NCBI RefSeq assembly: GCF_000208745.1
Contig: NC_030854.1
Location: 27,659,273-27,723,272 of the forward strand
Direction: 5' to 3'
Origin: Theobroma cacao
Lineage: Eukaryota; Streptophyta; Magnoliopsida; Malvales; Malvaceae
Length of the DNA stretch: 64,000 nt
Shown here: positions 23,859 to 33,969 of the stretch, in pieces
How positions within the stretch are numbered: position 1 is the first letter of the stretch
Layout of the letters: every line of letters begins with the position of its first letter
Program-made: the position numbers and the translations under genes
Notes under the pieces: model-generated
Told to the model about the DNA's origin: nothing
Database searches by the model: none
The model's input: the letters and a program-made list of their open reading frames with translations, nothing else

Positions 23859-25058
23859 ATGGCCTTATCTTCGAGCAGACCCAATGTCCATGACAATGGT
23901 GACCAAAGTATGGGTGATGATGAATACTCTACCCTACGATCAAAGAAGAAATGGAAACTAGATCTTCAACTGCCTGCCGTATCAATTGGTTTTTCAATTC
24001 AACCAGGTAATGATCTGTGCTCTCTCTTACGGTTTAGGGACATATCACATGGTGGTAGGTATTGGATAATAGAGAATGCCGTAATATCGTGTGGGAAAGT
24101 GGTAGATTGGGAAAGCTTATAGGAAAACATAAACCTTGAGGGTGACATATCTTCATTTTTCGACATAGGTAAACTTAAGTGTCTAAGTACCTTTCCATTT
24201 TTTGATTTTAGCTCGACACTTGTTAGGAAATTTTACTCCAGCATTCGCCGGAGTGAAAATGAATTTGAAAATCCTATAGATTTTGACTCTAACATTTTGA
24301 ACGTGTTTTTGGGAGGTATAGAGTTTATAATGACTTGCTTTGATATTGGGAAGCTCTTGAAAACGGAGTATAGACACAAACAATATAGACCTCTACCATC
24401 ATATGACCTGTCCCGCATGTGAGCCCAAGTGACATGCAAAAGAGAACCATGCACCAGAGAGTCATGTTTTGCTTGTCATTTGAATTCTGCACAAGATAGG
24501 TTGGTACATAATTTTCTGACGTCCATATTACAAGGAAGGAGCAGTCGTTTAAGACATGTTAGCACTGAGGATCTGTGGATGATGGAAATAATTAGAAGCG
24601 AGTTTGGCGTAAATATTGCAGAATATATGATCACGAGAATGAGAGAAGTTGCCATGCGATAAGAGACAACCCTTCTATACGGGAACATCATATCGGCTCT
24701 AGTTAAAAAGAAAGGGATATGGAGCAATAGGTATCTAGCTGATTGGACCAGTCGCAGGCCTCGTAATCTCTCATTCCGATGGCTCATGAAAAGAGGATAT
24801 GACTTGAGTCTTGATGAGCCATCGAACTCTGTCGAAGGCAGCCCAGTTCATCTTGCCCATGATACTCCATCCAGACAACCGTCTAGAGTTCCTGTTTCCA
24901 ATGATGTGATGTATAATATGCTTTTGAGGATTGATAAGAAACTCAATAATCAAACTGTTACAATGCAAACATTGGAATTGAAGATACAGAATGTTGAGAA
25001 TCTTCTAATGCAAAGAATAGATACAGCTGTTCGGGCAGCAAAAGGGCGACAGAATTAA
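23859..25058 (+). pseudogene. MULE second ORF, Transposase_32-like protein (decayed)
   Basis: One frame of 400 codons runs from ATG at 23859 to the stop at 25056-25058 with only three internal stops (24120 TAG, 24420-24422 TGA, 24660 TAA) and no frameshift. The N-terminus MALSSSRPNVHDNG is hydrophilic. The middle (LVRKFYSSIR, PIDFDSNILNVFLGG, RLVHNFLTSILQG, LLYGNIISALVKKKGIW) follows the pattern of the 'putative plant transposon protein' domain (Transposase_32) often found in plant transposon-derived proteins. The C-terminus is a helical, coiled-coil-like segment (MYNMLLRIDKKLNNQ, LELKIQNVENLLMQR). It lies 1.3 kb behind mudrA on the same strand. The family assignment is by remembered pattern and is moderate. 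Confidence 0.55.
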
Positions 25059-25319
25059 CTGTCCTCAAATGAGTTTCTCTGACATTAACCGTAGAGAAAA
25101 ATGAAGTCAGTTGTCATATTCTAGGGCTGAGTCAACCATTCCAGATGAACATTTATATTTGAGAGTTATGGGTTAACTAGATTATGGATACTGTAGTTTG
25201 TATTTCATAATTCACTTGTGGTTTGTTTTCTTTAGCTCGATATTTTGTTATGATGGTGCTTAGGGTTGAGTTATGGTTTGATACCGTCCATGGTAATTAG
25301 CTTACCCTTATTCGAAGAA

Positions 25320-25640
25320 CATGACACAGAATAGGTGAGTCACGCGATGCAAGATCATCTAGTCACATGATCCCATATCATCTAGTCACGAGATTCAATA
25401 AGAATTCGTAACGCCACTCCATACATACTACTCACACGATTCCAAGTGGATTAGTGACGCGATTCCATATTAACAACTGACGTGATTCAAAACTTAGTAC
25501 TCGCGTGACTCCATGACAAATACTCCCGCAAATCAATTTCATCTCGTGACGTGATTCCATCCACACCATTCACGCAATTCAATAGCAACTACTTACAACC
25601 CTATGTCACGCAATGCAATTCAACATGCCATATAGGCTAT
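25320..25640 (-). repeat. MULE array 3, inverted orientation
   Basis: Copies of GTCACGCGATGC / ACTCACACGATTCC / GTGACGCGATTCC, the reverse complement of the motif in arrays 1 and 2. Spacing is again 20-40 bases. It follows the second ORF. Confidence 0.7.
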
Positions 25641-25680
25641 AAAGTAAAAAGCAAAGATGGGTTAGCATATGTAAACGAAT

Positions 25681-26020
25681 GATGTTTGGCCTGGCTTTTG
25701 CTTTTAAGAGATAGATAAGATGAAAGGGCAGGCCGAACAGGTACTTAATAACCAATTTAGCCCCCATTCATTGCACTCATATGGGTGTAGAAAACAAAGA
25801 GTCAACATTCATGCCTATAAATAAAAGGAACCATTAACCATTTGAATCAAATTCAATTATCTTAATCAATCTCAAATAAATGAAAAATGACGTCCAGAGA
25901 TCCAAGAGTCGAAAAGGGAAAAGAGGCAGCCTCCGAAAAGGCAACCTCCGAAGGGGAAGAGGTGCCTTTGAGTTTGAGGGACTAGTTGCACATATTCCAG
26001 CAGAAAAGCAAATCTAAAAC
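25681..26020 (+). pseudogene. Second, broken copy of the small 84-aa ORF unit
   Basis: Colinear with 18065-18415: GATGTTTGGCCTG(G/A)CTTTTG, the TATAAATA box, then MTSRDPRVEK. Here the reading frame gains an extra KATSEGEE segment, has LSLRDxLHIF with a TAG where the first copy has Gln, and homology stops near 26014, where the hairpin element begins. The copy also carries the MITE end, so the duplication included MITE, promoter and ORF together. Confidence 0.7.
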
Positions 26021-26025
26021 ACAAG

Positions 26026-26312
26026 ATGTCTCTCTAAAAGTGGATGGAATTTGTATGAAAGAGTAAATTGAACTGTCTGGTTGAGGAATGAAAAGTAAGA
26101 TACACAAGATGTCCATATGGAAGAGAAAACCTCCAAGTCCAATGGTGGGGCCATTGGAACTAGTTAGGGAATAATGGAGGTCCAAAACAACTAAAGATAG
26201 GACTTGAAGGTTTTCTCTTCCATATGGACATCTTGTGTATATTACTTTTCATTCCCCAACTAGACAGTTCAGTTTGCTCTTTCATACAAGTTCCATCCAC
26301 TTTCAGAGCAGC
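26026..26312. repeat. ~105 bp-arm hairpin inside the MULE
   Basis: The left arm (about 26029-26141: AAGTGGATGGAATTTGTATG .. GAACTGTCTGG .. AAGATACACAAGATGTCC .. CATATGGAAGAGAAAACCT) pairs with the right arm (about 26201-26310) in reverse complement with few mismatches. The loop is about 60 bases. Transcribed, it would form a long near-perfect stem. Part of the arm is also found at 22798-22841. Confidence 0.75.
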
Positions 26313-26379
26313 TATCGATATATTGATAAGCTATCGATACTCGGGCAAGTCCAGAACAACTGAACATTTATTGAAACAG

Positions 26380-27487
26380 AAGGATGGGAGCAGAAGCTAC
26401 TAGAAGTGAGGAGAAAGTGCTAAAAAAAATTAGATATTTATCCTATAGTTGACTACAGTTCCCCTTATGTAACAAAATGCCAATTGGATCATAAAATTCA
26501 AGTTAGAGTACTTAGCCAATTTGTTGGATCATCAAATTTATTGTACTCCTTCATAATTTGTTTTTCTTTGTAAACCATTAAATAAAGCATAAAATATTTA
26601 ATAATATTTGCGTGATTGATTTCGGCATCCTGCTTCATATTTTTGCCCAAAAAATGATGTATAATAATACTAATAGTTGTTCTTAATGTCGACCTTTGTA
26701 ATAAAAAAACAACAAGGGCATAAGATAGCTTCCAACCGTTTCTTTCATATTGCAGTCTTCCCGTTGAGTTATGGTTTGATATTGTCAATGATAATTGGCT
26801 TACCCTTATTCGAAGAACATGACACAAAATAGGTGAGTCACGTGATGCAATAGCATCTAGTCATGCTATCCCATATCATCTACTCACGTGATCTAATATG
26901 AATTCATTACGTCACTCCATATATATTACTCATGCAAATCGATATCAACTAGTAAGCAATTCCATAATAGCAGTCATTCGACTCAATTTTTCTACTCACG
27001 CGATTTTAGAATAAATACTCACGCCATTCCATAATAACTACTAACGCCACACCACTCCACATATATTACTCACGCAAGTCAATATAAACTAGTGCTGCGA
27101 TTCTACAAAATAGTCATGTCACGCACTTCCATATTAACTAGTAATAACACTCCATATTTACTACTAACGGGAGTAAATATCAAATACTCACGCGATTCTA
27201 AATCTTAACAGTTCACGCGATCCATATTTACTCCTCGCACGATTCCAAGTGGATTAGTGACACGATTCCATAGTAACAACTGACGTGATTCAAAATTTTA
27301 GTATTCACGTGCCTCCATAACAAATTCTCCCGTGAATCAATATCAACTGGTGACACGATTCCATCCACACCATTCATGCCATTCAATAGCAACTGCTTAC
27401 AACCCTATGTCACACAATGCAATTCAACATGTCATATAGGCTATAAAGTAAAGAAGCAAAGGAGGGTTGGCATATGCAAACGAATGA
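26380..27487. repeat. Internally deleted tandem duplicate of 22950-25680
   Basis: Colinear blocks: 26385-26690 with 22960-23260 (GAAGTGAGGAGAAAGTGCT, TAGTTGACTACA, TTGTTGGATCATCAAATT, ATGATGTATAATAATACTAA), 26691-26764 with 23668-23742 (AAGGGCATAAGATAGCTTC), and 26764-27487 with 25263-25677 (GTTGAGTTATGGTTTGATA, TTATTCGAAGAACATGACAC, then the array and GGCTATAAAGTAAA). The segment 23743-25262, which holds the second ORF, is absent from this copy. Confidence 0.8.
26830..27430 (-). repeat. MULE array 4, inverted orientation
   Basis: About 600 bases dense in (G/A)CTCACG(C/T)GATTCCA and TATTACTCACGCAA(A/G)TC units, mostly 25-45 bases apart. It is the longer homologue of array 3 within the duplicate. 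Confidence 0.7.
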
Positions 27488-27697
27488 ACGTTGTTATGTA
27501 AATTGTGTAAAATAGTAACAGACTTTGTGATATGAATAAGAAAAAAACAATGTTGTTCTTATTAGACTCGTATGCGTATCACATGAATGAATACAAAAAA
27601 TAATATGTAAATGATACAACAAAGAATAATATGGAGATGATACAAAATAATGTTAGTGTTAATTACAGAATGAAAAAGAATAAACAAATTCAAAAAT

Positions 27698-30600
27698 TTA
27701 ACAACTTGAGCTATTGACAAAAATCTTAAAGGCAAACTTTGTTCGAATGCCCTCTATGGCGCTTGCCTTCAGCGTCTGATCCTCAAAGCTGATCAACCAC
27801 TGCAACGAGGCTATAACCCAATCCCTGCAACTCTGAGAATCTTGCTGTATCGGGGTCTTCTCATTTAGCATATATTTCATCCGCATCAAACCTCACTTTT
27901 GACGGTGCGAGCTGACAAAGTACCCCGCCCGGTAGCATATAATGGGAAACAATGATGTTAGTGGACTCATCTGCTTATCACGCAAGCCAAAATTCAGTGC
28001 TTCTTGTCTACCGTACGATAAGTCCACTAACATCATAGTCCATTTCAGCAAGTTAACGTGCACTACCACTCAGTGGCCATTGAAAAAGCACGGTACAAGA
28101 ATTACGTCAACCTCATGCCATGGTAAACCCCACAGAGGTTTCCCACCCCTTGTATACTCAAGCAGATCATCTGGCATAACCGCCTCACTCGACTTGAATG
28201 TCTTATCAGTGGGGAAAGGCTACATTTTTTTACGCAAATGGAGCAAAATAAGCTGTCAATTATGTTATGCACAATAGTTAGATGCAATTAAGTAACCCTA
28301 AACGCTATACATTTGAATAATTACAACTCAATAAAATATAATATACTTACATAGAATGTGGTGTCCACGATCAATATTCTCTACTTGTAGTGTTGTGGAT
28401 GGTGCTCGCGTGCCCTCTTACACAACACTCTGATGCATGCATCAATCTGTTGGGTGTCCATCAACTCTGTCGGCATCTCCAATTGTTAAAAAAATTCAGG
28501 GCCCTCCTACCTTTCGATGCCCAAAATGTTAACCCTGCAAATTTAAAATAGAGTTATATTAAATTTATAGTATTGCGGATTGTTTAATAAATATTCTAGA
28601 ACCATTAACCCTAATATGGTTTACTATTTTCATTTTACCTGGCTTGGTCGTTTTTCAAGAAGGACTCATATCTGTCCTTCAAATCGTCCTTCGCTTTGTG
28701 CTGGACTAATAGCGGGTTAACGTATGGGCTTCGAAGGCATTTGCTGGCCAAGATCACACGTGCATCTTCGAGCTCAGGTCGAGATGGACGCTTAGCAAAA
28801 GGTCTGATCTCACCATACGAGGGGGCCTCTACTGGAGTTGGGATATGAGCAGGATGCGCAGAAGTTGTAGTTTCGCTACTCGCAGGATGAGGTACCTCTT
28901 CGACCTCAAACGGAGGAGGTGGAGCCTCGAGAGAAGGTGTGGGCTGAGAATGCTGGGCTACCTTTACCGAATATGGGATAGGCGCAGGATGATGTTCAAT
29001 CGCGTTACCGGGAGGTGAGCTTCGACCCTAAACGATCAACAAAATCAAACACATTAGAACAGTGTATACATCGTACATGTTATAACTCACGCGATGAATA
29101 ACGTAAAACCTCATACCTCAAAACGGTCGATCAGTCGACCAACAATTCGATCCTCTAGCCCTTGCAGTGAGTGCTGGATATGCTCATGCAGTGACTGTGT
29201 CTGCATCTGCATCACCCACTGAATCTCCAACTGCATTGATTGCATTTGCATTTGCATCGCCTGCTAGATCTTCAACTGCATTGACTGTTAGATCTCCAAC
29301 TGCATTGACTGCATTTGCATATTCGTTTGCAATGACTGGAGGTCTTTTTTCCACTATGTTCGCATCTTTTGCAGCTCTTGCTTAATGCTCGTACTCATTT
29401 GCGGATGCAGCGCCTAGTTGTGTGACTCAGCATGGGGGGCAGCACCTGAAGTAGGAGGAGGGGCAGCAGCAGAAGTAGGAGAAAGAGTAACAGGAGAAGC
29501 ACCATGAAAAGCTACAAAAGGAGAATGAGGTGCCTCAACAACACCAAAATCGAAATGAACCTCCTCGTTCGAGGTGCGTCTCCACTTAACGGCTCTTCGT
29601 ATTGGACTTTTCCCTTTACGATCCGTTATTTTCCTCCTTTACTGGGGATCGAATTCTGGGCGACCCTCCAACTTCCATAATGGAATGTATTGCTGTCCCT
29701 TGGAGATATTGACCTTAATGTCCACCCAGTATGCGGTCAACATCTCTTCTGTCGTTGGCTTTAACGTCTTCACTGCCTATAACTGCACCAAAACATACAT
29801 TGCCATTAGGTATAACCCTCACTACCCTATGACAATAAAAATAAAATTTAATTAGGCCCCAAAAAAATATGGTTTCTTTACTCACCTTGCTCTCTCTCTC
29901 TAAACTTGCAATATTGGCGTGGAACCTTGTAGGCCTCTCATCACAATGCCATTTAAGCATTCTTGGCCAAACCTGTCTGGATTGTCGCTGCCTTCCGAAC
30001 AAGCTTCTGATTACAGGTATTGCTTTCAACGCCCAAAACTGTACATCAATTGTGTGAAATTTTTAGTCACCTCATAAATTCTTATGCGAAAACAATAATG
30101 ATAATGATAAACATTAGGCTATGGCAGACTACCTGAAAAGCCCATATGAATCCGTATAGGTGGTAGCGCTTCTTATCTGCTTCACATGCAGCAAGAGGTT
30201 CGAAACCCCTCAGCAAGTAATCCACGGTCAGACTCTAAACGTATGTGCCCCATGGGAATGCATTCCACTCGTCGATGTTTTCGACCAGCGACAACAACCA
30301 TGGAACAACAGATCGTATGTAGTCTTGACCGAATAAAATGTTGGTTGTGATCAAGACGAGGGCCATCTTGCTCGCGTCTCCCTTTTGCTGAAATTGCCCT
30401 CCCTTGAACATGTCTAAAACTTGTTGGATCTTCACCTCCTTCCCAAGTCCCCAATATCTTAAGTGAATTCCTCCAAGGAGGGCCTCATAGGGATTGACAA
30501 TAAAGGTAGGTAGGGGACCAAACTTCAGTATTGTCACCAGACAAAACTCTTTCTTTGAAAAGTGGGCCTTTGTTTTCCCTATTGCGAACCATAACTCTGC

Positions 30601-30882
30601 CTCCGTGGAGTCAGGTTCGTTGATTTTGCGCAGCATTAGATTGTGCACGAGACTGATGCAGAATAAACTCTTGTCTGCTTTGACATCCATCATGTGCTCG
30701 AAGCATGTTCTCTTAAATCTTTCCAGCCCGTTCACTTGACACATCATCTCATGTATCACGTGCAGATGCGACCACTTACAGTGGATGTTAATGCCCACAT
30801 TGAACCCCCATCGATGCCTCGGCACACAAAGTAAGGACTCCACGTTTTCCTGCTTTGTTCTTGTGCTGGCCATCTGCAACAT
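27698..30882 (-). pseudogene. DUF1985 / Ulp1 (C48) cysteine protease-like gene of the MULE
   Basis: Reads right to left. The N-terminal exon (30882 to about 30131) starts MLQMASTRTKQ and has a DUF1985-like region (LFCISLVHNLMLRKI, ELWFAIGKTKAHFSKKEFCL). After YV at 30235 a TAG replaces a probable Trp and the frame continues SLTVDYLLRGFEPLAAC. A linker with Pro-rich and Met/Gln-rich coiled-coil parts (repetitive DNA at 29190-29330) follows. The C-terminal part (about 28500-27698) has DTQQIDACIRVLCKRARE, ILIVDTTFY, VDVILVPCFFNGH (catalytic His), a VDLS Asp and QDSQSC (Cys), the His/Asp/Cys order of Ulp1 peptidases. The Trp after the His is a TGA, and other stops lie at the FF(stop)QLEM, K(stop)R and RQK(stop) positions. 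SUMO-protease-like proteins of this kind are known cargo of plant MULEs. Introns are inferred. Confidence 0.75.
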
Positions 30883-30959
30883 AAAACAGATAACATTCCC
30901 GTTTTAGTCATGTCAATACCATCATTGTAGATTAACAAAAAAACTAGAGAAATTTCTAA

Positions 30960-31030
30960 GAAATAGCCTTCCTCATAAGCTCACTCAAAAAATAACCCTA
31001 ACAATATTTTTAACTGTTTTTAGACATCCC
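30960..31030 (+). repeat. Internal TIR-like sequence
   Basis: CATAAGCTCACTCAAAAA, then ATATTTTTAACTGTTTTTAG, then TTAATCCAAGTG, resemble the left end of the MULE (17078-17170) in the same orientation. It lies just upstream of the Ulp1-type gene start. Confidence 0.5.
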
Positions 31031-31139
31031 TGAAACAGAATAATTAATCCAAGTGTAAAGCATGGATTATTAAGTAAATCAACATATATACGTTAAAGCA
31101 TTACAGTTGACCCAAAATAATACAAAATGAACCCATGCA

Positions 31140-31550
31140 GATAAATTTCATGCAGTTATGACACTCGTGCAATTTCTTACAACAATAGTCACGCAATGCT
31201 TAATCAATTAGTCATGTAATTACTAACATTAAATCACACAATGATTTATAAACAAGTCACGCAATTCTAAGAACAACTAATCGAATCACACGCACACACT
31301 AACTGATGCCATGCCTAAACAATATTCACGCAATAACATAGAAATCAGTCACGCAATGACCTATCAATCAGTCACGCTAAGTTAAACCTTTTTTCAATCG
31401 CGCAACCCCAACGTCACCCCATGCCAAAATCCATTCACGCAAAAGGTGCCAACCACCAAAGCACGCCCTCACTCACGCAATATCTAAACCATCAACCGAG
31501 TTCCTAACACATACATATCAACTAGTCACGCATGGCCGGTCACCTTTCCA
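31140..31550 (-). repeat. MULE array 5, inverted orientation
   Basis: Copies of GTCACGCAATGC, GTCACGCAATTC, ATTCACGCAATAA and ACTCACGCAATATC near the right end of the element, the exact reverse complement of the GCATTGCGTGAC units at the left end. Confidence 0.75.
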
Positions 31551-32041
31551 CCCCAACAACACCAACAATACCACCTTTATGTTTATATTCAAAAATTTTA
31601 AATAACAAAAATATCAATATGAACGTGTAATATGTATAGGTTTATGCTCAAAAACCTTAACCCTAAACATGAACAATAACCATTTTGTCAAAAACCTCCA
31701 CATGGTTCAAAATAAAATAAAAAAATTCATAAAAAATTATTATAACTTTCTCAGCGTAATGTCAACTTCCTCACACTACTCAATATGTGAACTACCTTTG
31801 TGCGAATAATAACCACTCCAAAAGGCTCCTACCACTGCCAAAATGCTCGAAAGTTGAACTGTCGAGGAATGCTTTTGCAGACTTGCTTCTGAGCATATGT
31901 ACGGTCTCTTGATGAAAACCGAAGAGTTGTGGTCCACATAAAGGACATACATGACCCATTAATAGGTTTCGGGTTGAGGCACGGAGCCTAGCAAATGGGT
32001 CGATTTCATTAAAGATAATTTTGTCTATTTTTTTCTCTTGG
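31551..32041. other. MULE right subterminal spacer
   Basis: AT-rich to 31790, then moderately GC-rich DNA with no convincing gene. An open frame on the minus strand (31792-32103) crosses the TIR into LINE sequence and is therefore not a natural gene. Confidence 0.5.
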
Positions 32042-32072
32042 CTAAAAACAGTTAAAATTATAAAGAGGATCA

Positions 32073-32804
32073 TTCTAAAAAACGCCTTATGCTTGAGGCC
32101 CATTTATGAAAAACACTCAAAAAATATTGAATCTTTATCTCCAACATCACGTGAACGGTTGATTAATTATGTGGTTAAAGTTGATTCAAACAATAATCTT
32201 TCCTTGGATGAGGGAATTAAAATATGTCCTAAAGTAAATGATGAAAAGGATGATTTTAATAATATTGATGGTTGCCATATCAATTAAGTGGAGAATTTTA
32301 AAATGGATCGTAGTTTAAGTTGTTCGTATTTAGCAATTGATGGTCTAAATGGGGAAGATAGCCCAAAATTAAACATGGCTGAGGATTATTCAAATTGTAT
32401 AATTTCTGGTGACAATGAGCCTTTCATGATAAGTTCATTAGCTATTGATTTCAAGACTTGCTCATTGCAAGTTGATCTAATGCTAAGTTTGGGTACAAAC
32501 AGGATACAACTGTGTGATATTGTTCTTAGGACATCAGAAATTTTGGAGGATGAAAATAATTGGTGGGGTGCCGCAACTAGCGAGTGTGTTATAAAAAAAG
32601 GTAAAGGCAGACCATGTGACAAGAAGAAATAGAAAGGTTAGACAAAATCTTATGTGGGAGGTATGGTCTTACGTAGTTGAAGTCATTTGGAGGATGTCAT
32701 TGTGGCAAATAATAGGGAAAAGGATAATGCTAGTCGCGAAGCTGAAGTTGCTTAGGATGTTTCCAAAAAAGTGGGGATGAATTTTAAAAATTCTAAGGAG
32801 GAAG
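32073..32804 (+). pseudogene. LINE ORF1, C-terminal piece
   Basis: Continues the ORF1 frame after the MULE: KNALCLRPIYEKHSK, then SLSPTSRERLINYVV, a stop at 32285-32287, and a continuation through NNWWGAATSECVIKKGKGRP followed by a Lys-rich end, further stops and an Asn/Glu-rich tail. This hydrophilic region lies between the ORF1 fold and the endonuclease in plant L1-like elements. It is cut at 32804 by the LTR element. Confidence 0.6.
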
Positions 32805-33621
32805 TGTTGGAGTAAAATCTTAGTGGATTGATGTGATTGTGTAAAGTATGGATTTTAAAAAAAATTATAAAGGAAGCAAGCAATCCAATTACACAAGTGA
32901 AAACACACATCATTCTTATTGTAAGTAATATAATCATGCCCTGAAAAAAATAAGAATCTATTAAGTAAGAAAAAATATATTTTATTTTGAGATTCTTATT
33001 TTTGGATACCACCACACCAATGAATAATTTATCGACCAAACAAGTTTACCACTTATTTTTCAAGATTGCTTTCAACTTGAACCTTGAATGAACAAGGTGT
33101 GGAACGCTAGACTACAAGATGGCAATCGATTTTGTTTCTTTTTTCTTCTTAAAAATTAATAGCTATTTTTTTTTCAAAAAATTTAGCCAAGAATGGGAAA
33201 GAGGAAGAAAGAAACGACAAAGTTTGGAAGAAGAGGAGGAGAGAAGCGGCAGCTGAAACTTTTTCAATATGTTTCTTTTCTTTCAATTTCTTCTCTTTTT
33301 ATTAAAACTCTTGCCTCAAAGGTTTAATTAAAATCAAACACCTTTGAATCGATATTGACCATCCATTTAGAGTTATGGAAGTATTAAACATGCTCCATAA
33401 TTATCAAAACTAAAATTAAAGAATAAATAATTTAATTCTTTAATTATCATTTAAAGTTCTTGATAAAATAAAACTCCTTATTGAATAATAACTCTTATTT
33501 TATTATTATCCATTTTTATTTAAAAAGAATTAATACTAAATAAAAGAATGATAGTCAAACATTAAGTCTCAATTTATTAACATAGATGTCTAGATTCATT
33601 TTGCAAGAATCCTCCTAACAT

Positions 33622-33815
33622 TATCTTAATTTAAGACAACTCTTGTCTTTAATTAAGACAAAAATATTTTATCTTGTCTAAATTGAGACAAATATATTTT
33701 CTTGTCTAGATTAAAACAAAAAATATTTTTCTTCTCTTAAATTAAGACAAACATATTTTCTTGTCTAAATTAAGACCAAACATGTTTTCTTGTCTAAATT
33801 AAGACAAATATGTTA
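33622..33815. repeat. ~30 bp minisatellite of palindromic units
   Basis: About six units of CTTGTCTAAATTAAGACAAA followed by NATATTTT, each containing the inverted pair TTGTCT..AGACAA. Units are 28-33 bases with scattered substitutions. It lies within the LTR-type element. Confidence 0.75.
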
Positions 33816-33969
33816 AAGCTGTCATTTTTGTACATAATTTAATTAATCAAATTAAAACATGCATTCCAACTTAAATAAGTTGAATTATACGAAGCTAAGC
33901 AGGGAATCTATTTGGATATAGATATTCCAAGCTCTAATAAACTTAGAATTATTCTTAATTTTATTAAGA

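Larger units (their letters stand above)
17095..32072 (+). mobile_element. ~15 kb Mutator-like element (ULP1-bearing MULE)
   Basis: Terminal inverted repeats: left GACCGTCTCTATAA then TTTTAACTGTTTTTAG at 17096-17124; right, in reverse complement, GATCCTCTTTATAA then TTTTAACTGTTTTTAG at 32042-32071. Flanking TTCAAAAAG (17087-17095) and TTCTAAAAA (32073-32081) are a plausible diverged 9 bp target duplication inside LINE ORF1; the exact ends are uncertain by a few bases. The element carries subterminal repeat arrays, a mudrA-type transposase pseudogene, a second pseudo-ORF, a small 84-codon ORF and an antisense DUF1985/Ulp1 protease pseudogene. This gene set is known from ULP1-capturing (Kaonashi-like) plant MULEs. 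Confidence 0.85.

Noticed and set aside
28102..30057. Plus-strand open frames across the Ulp1-type gene
   Set aside because: They mirror the minus-strand gene that has DUF1985-like and C48 motifs; no domain is read on the plus strand.
31792..32103. Minus-strand 103-codon open frame
   Set aside because: It crosses the right end of the MULE into LINE sequence, so it is a junction artefact.
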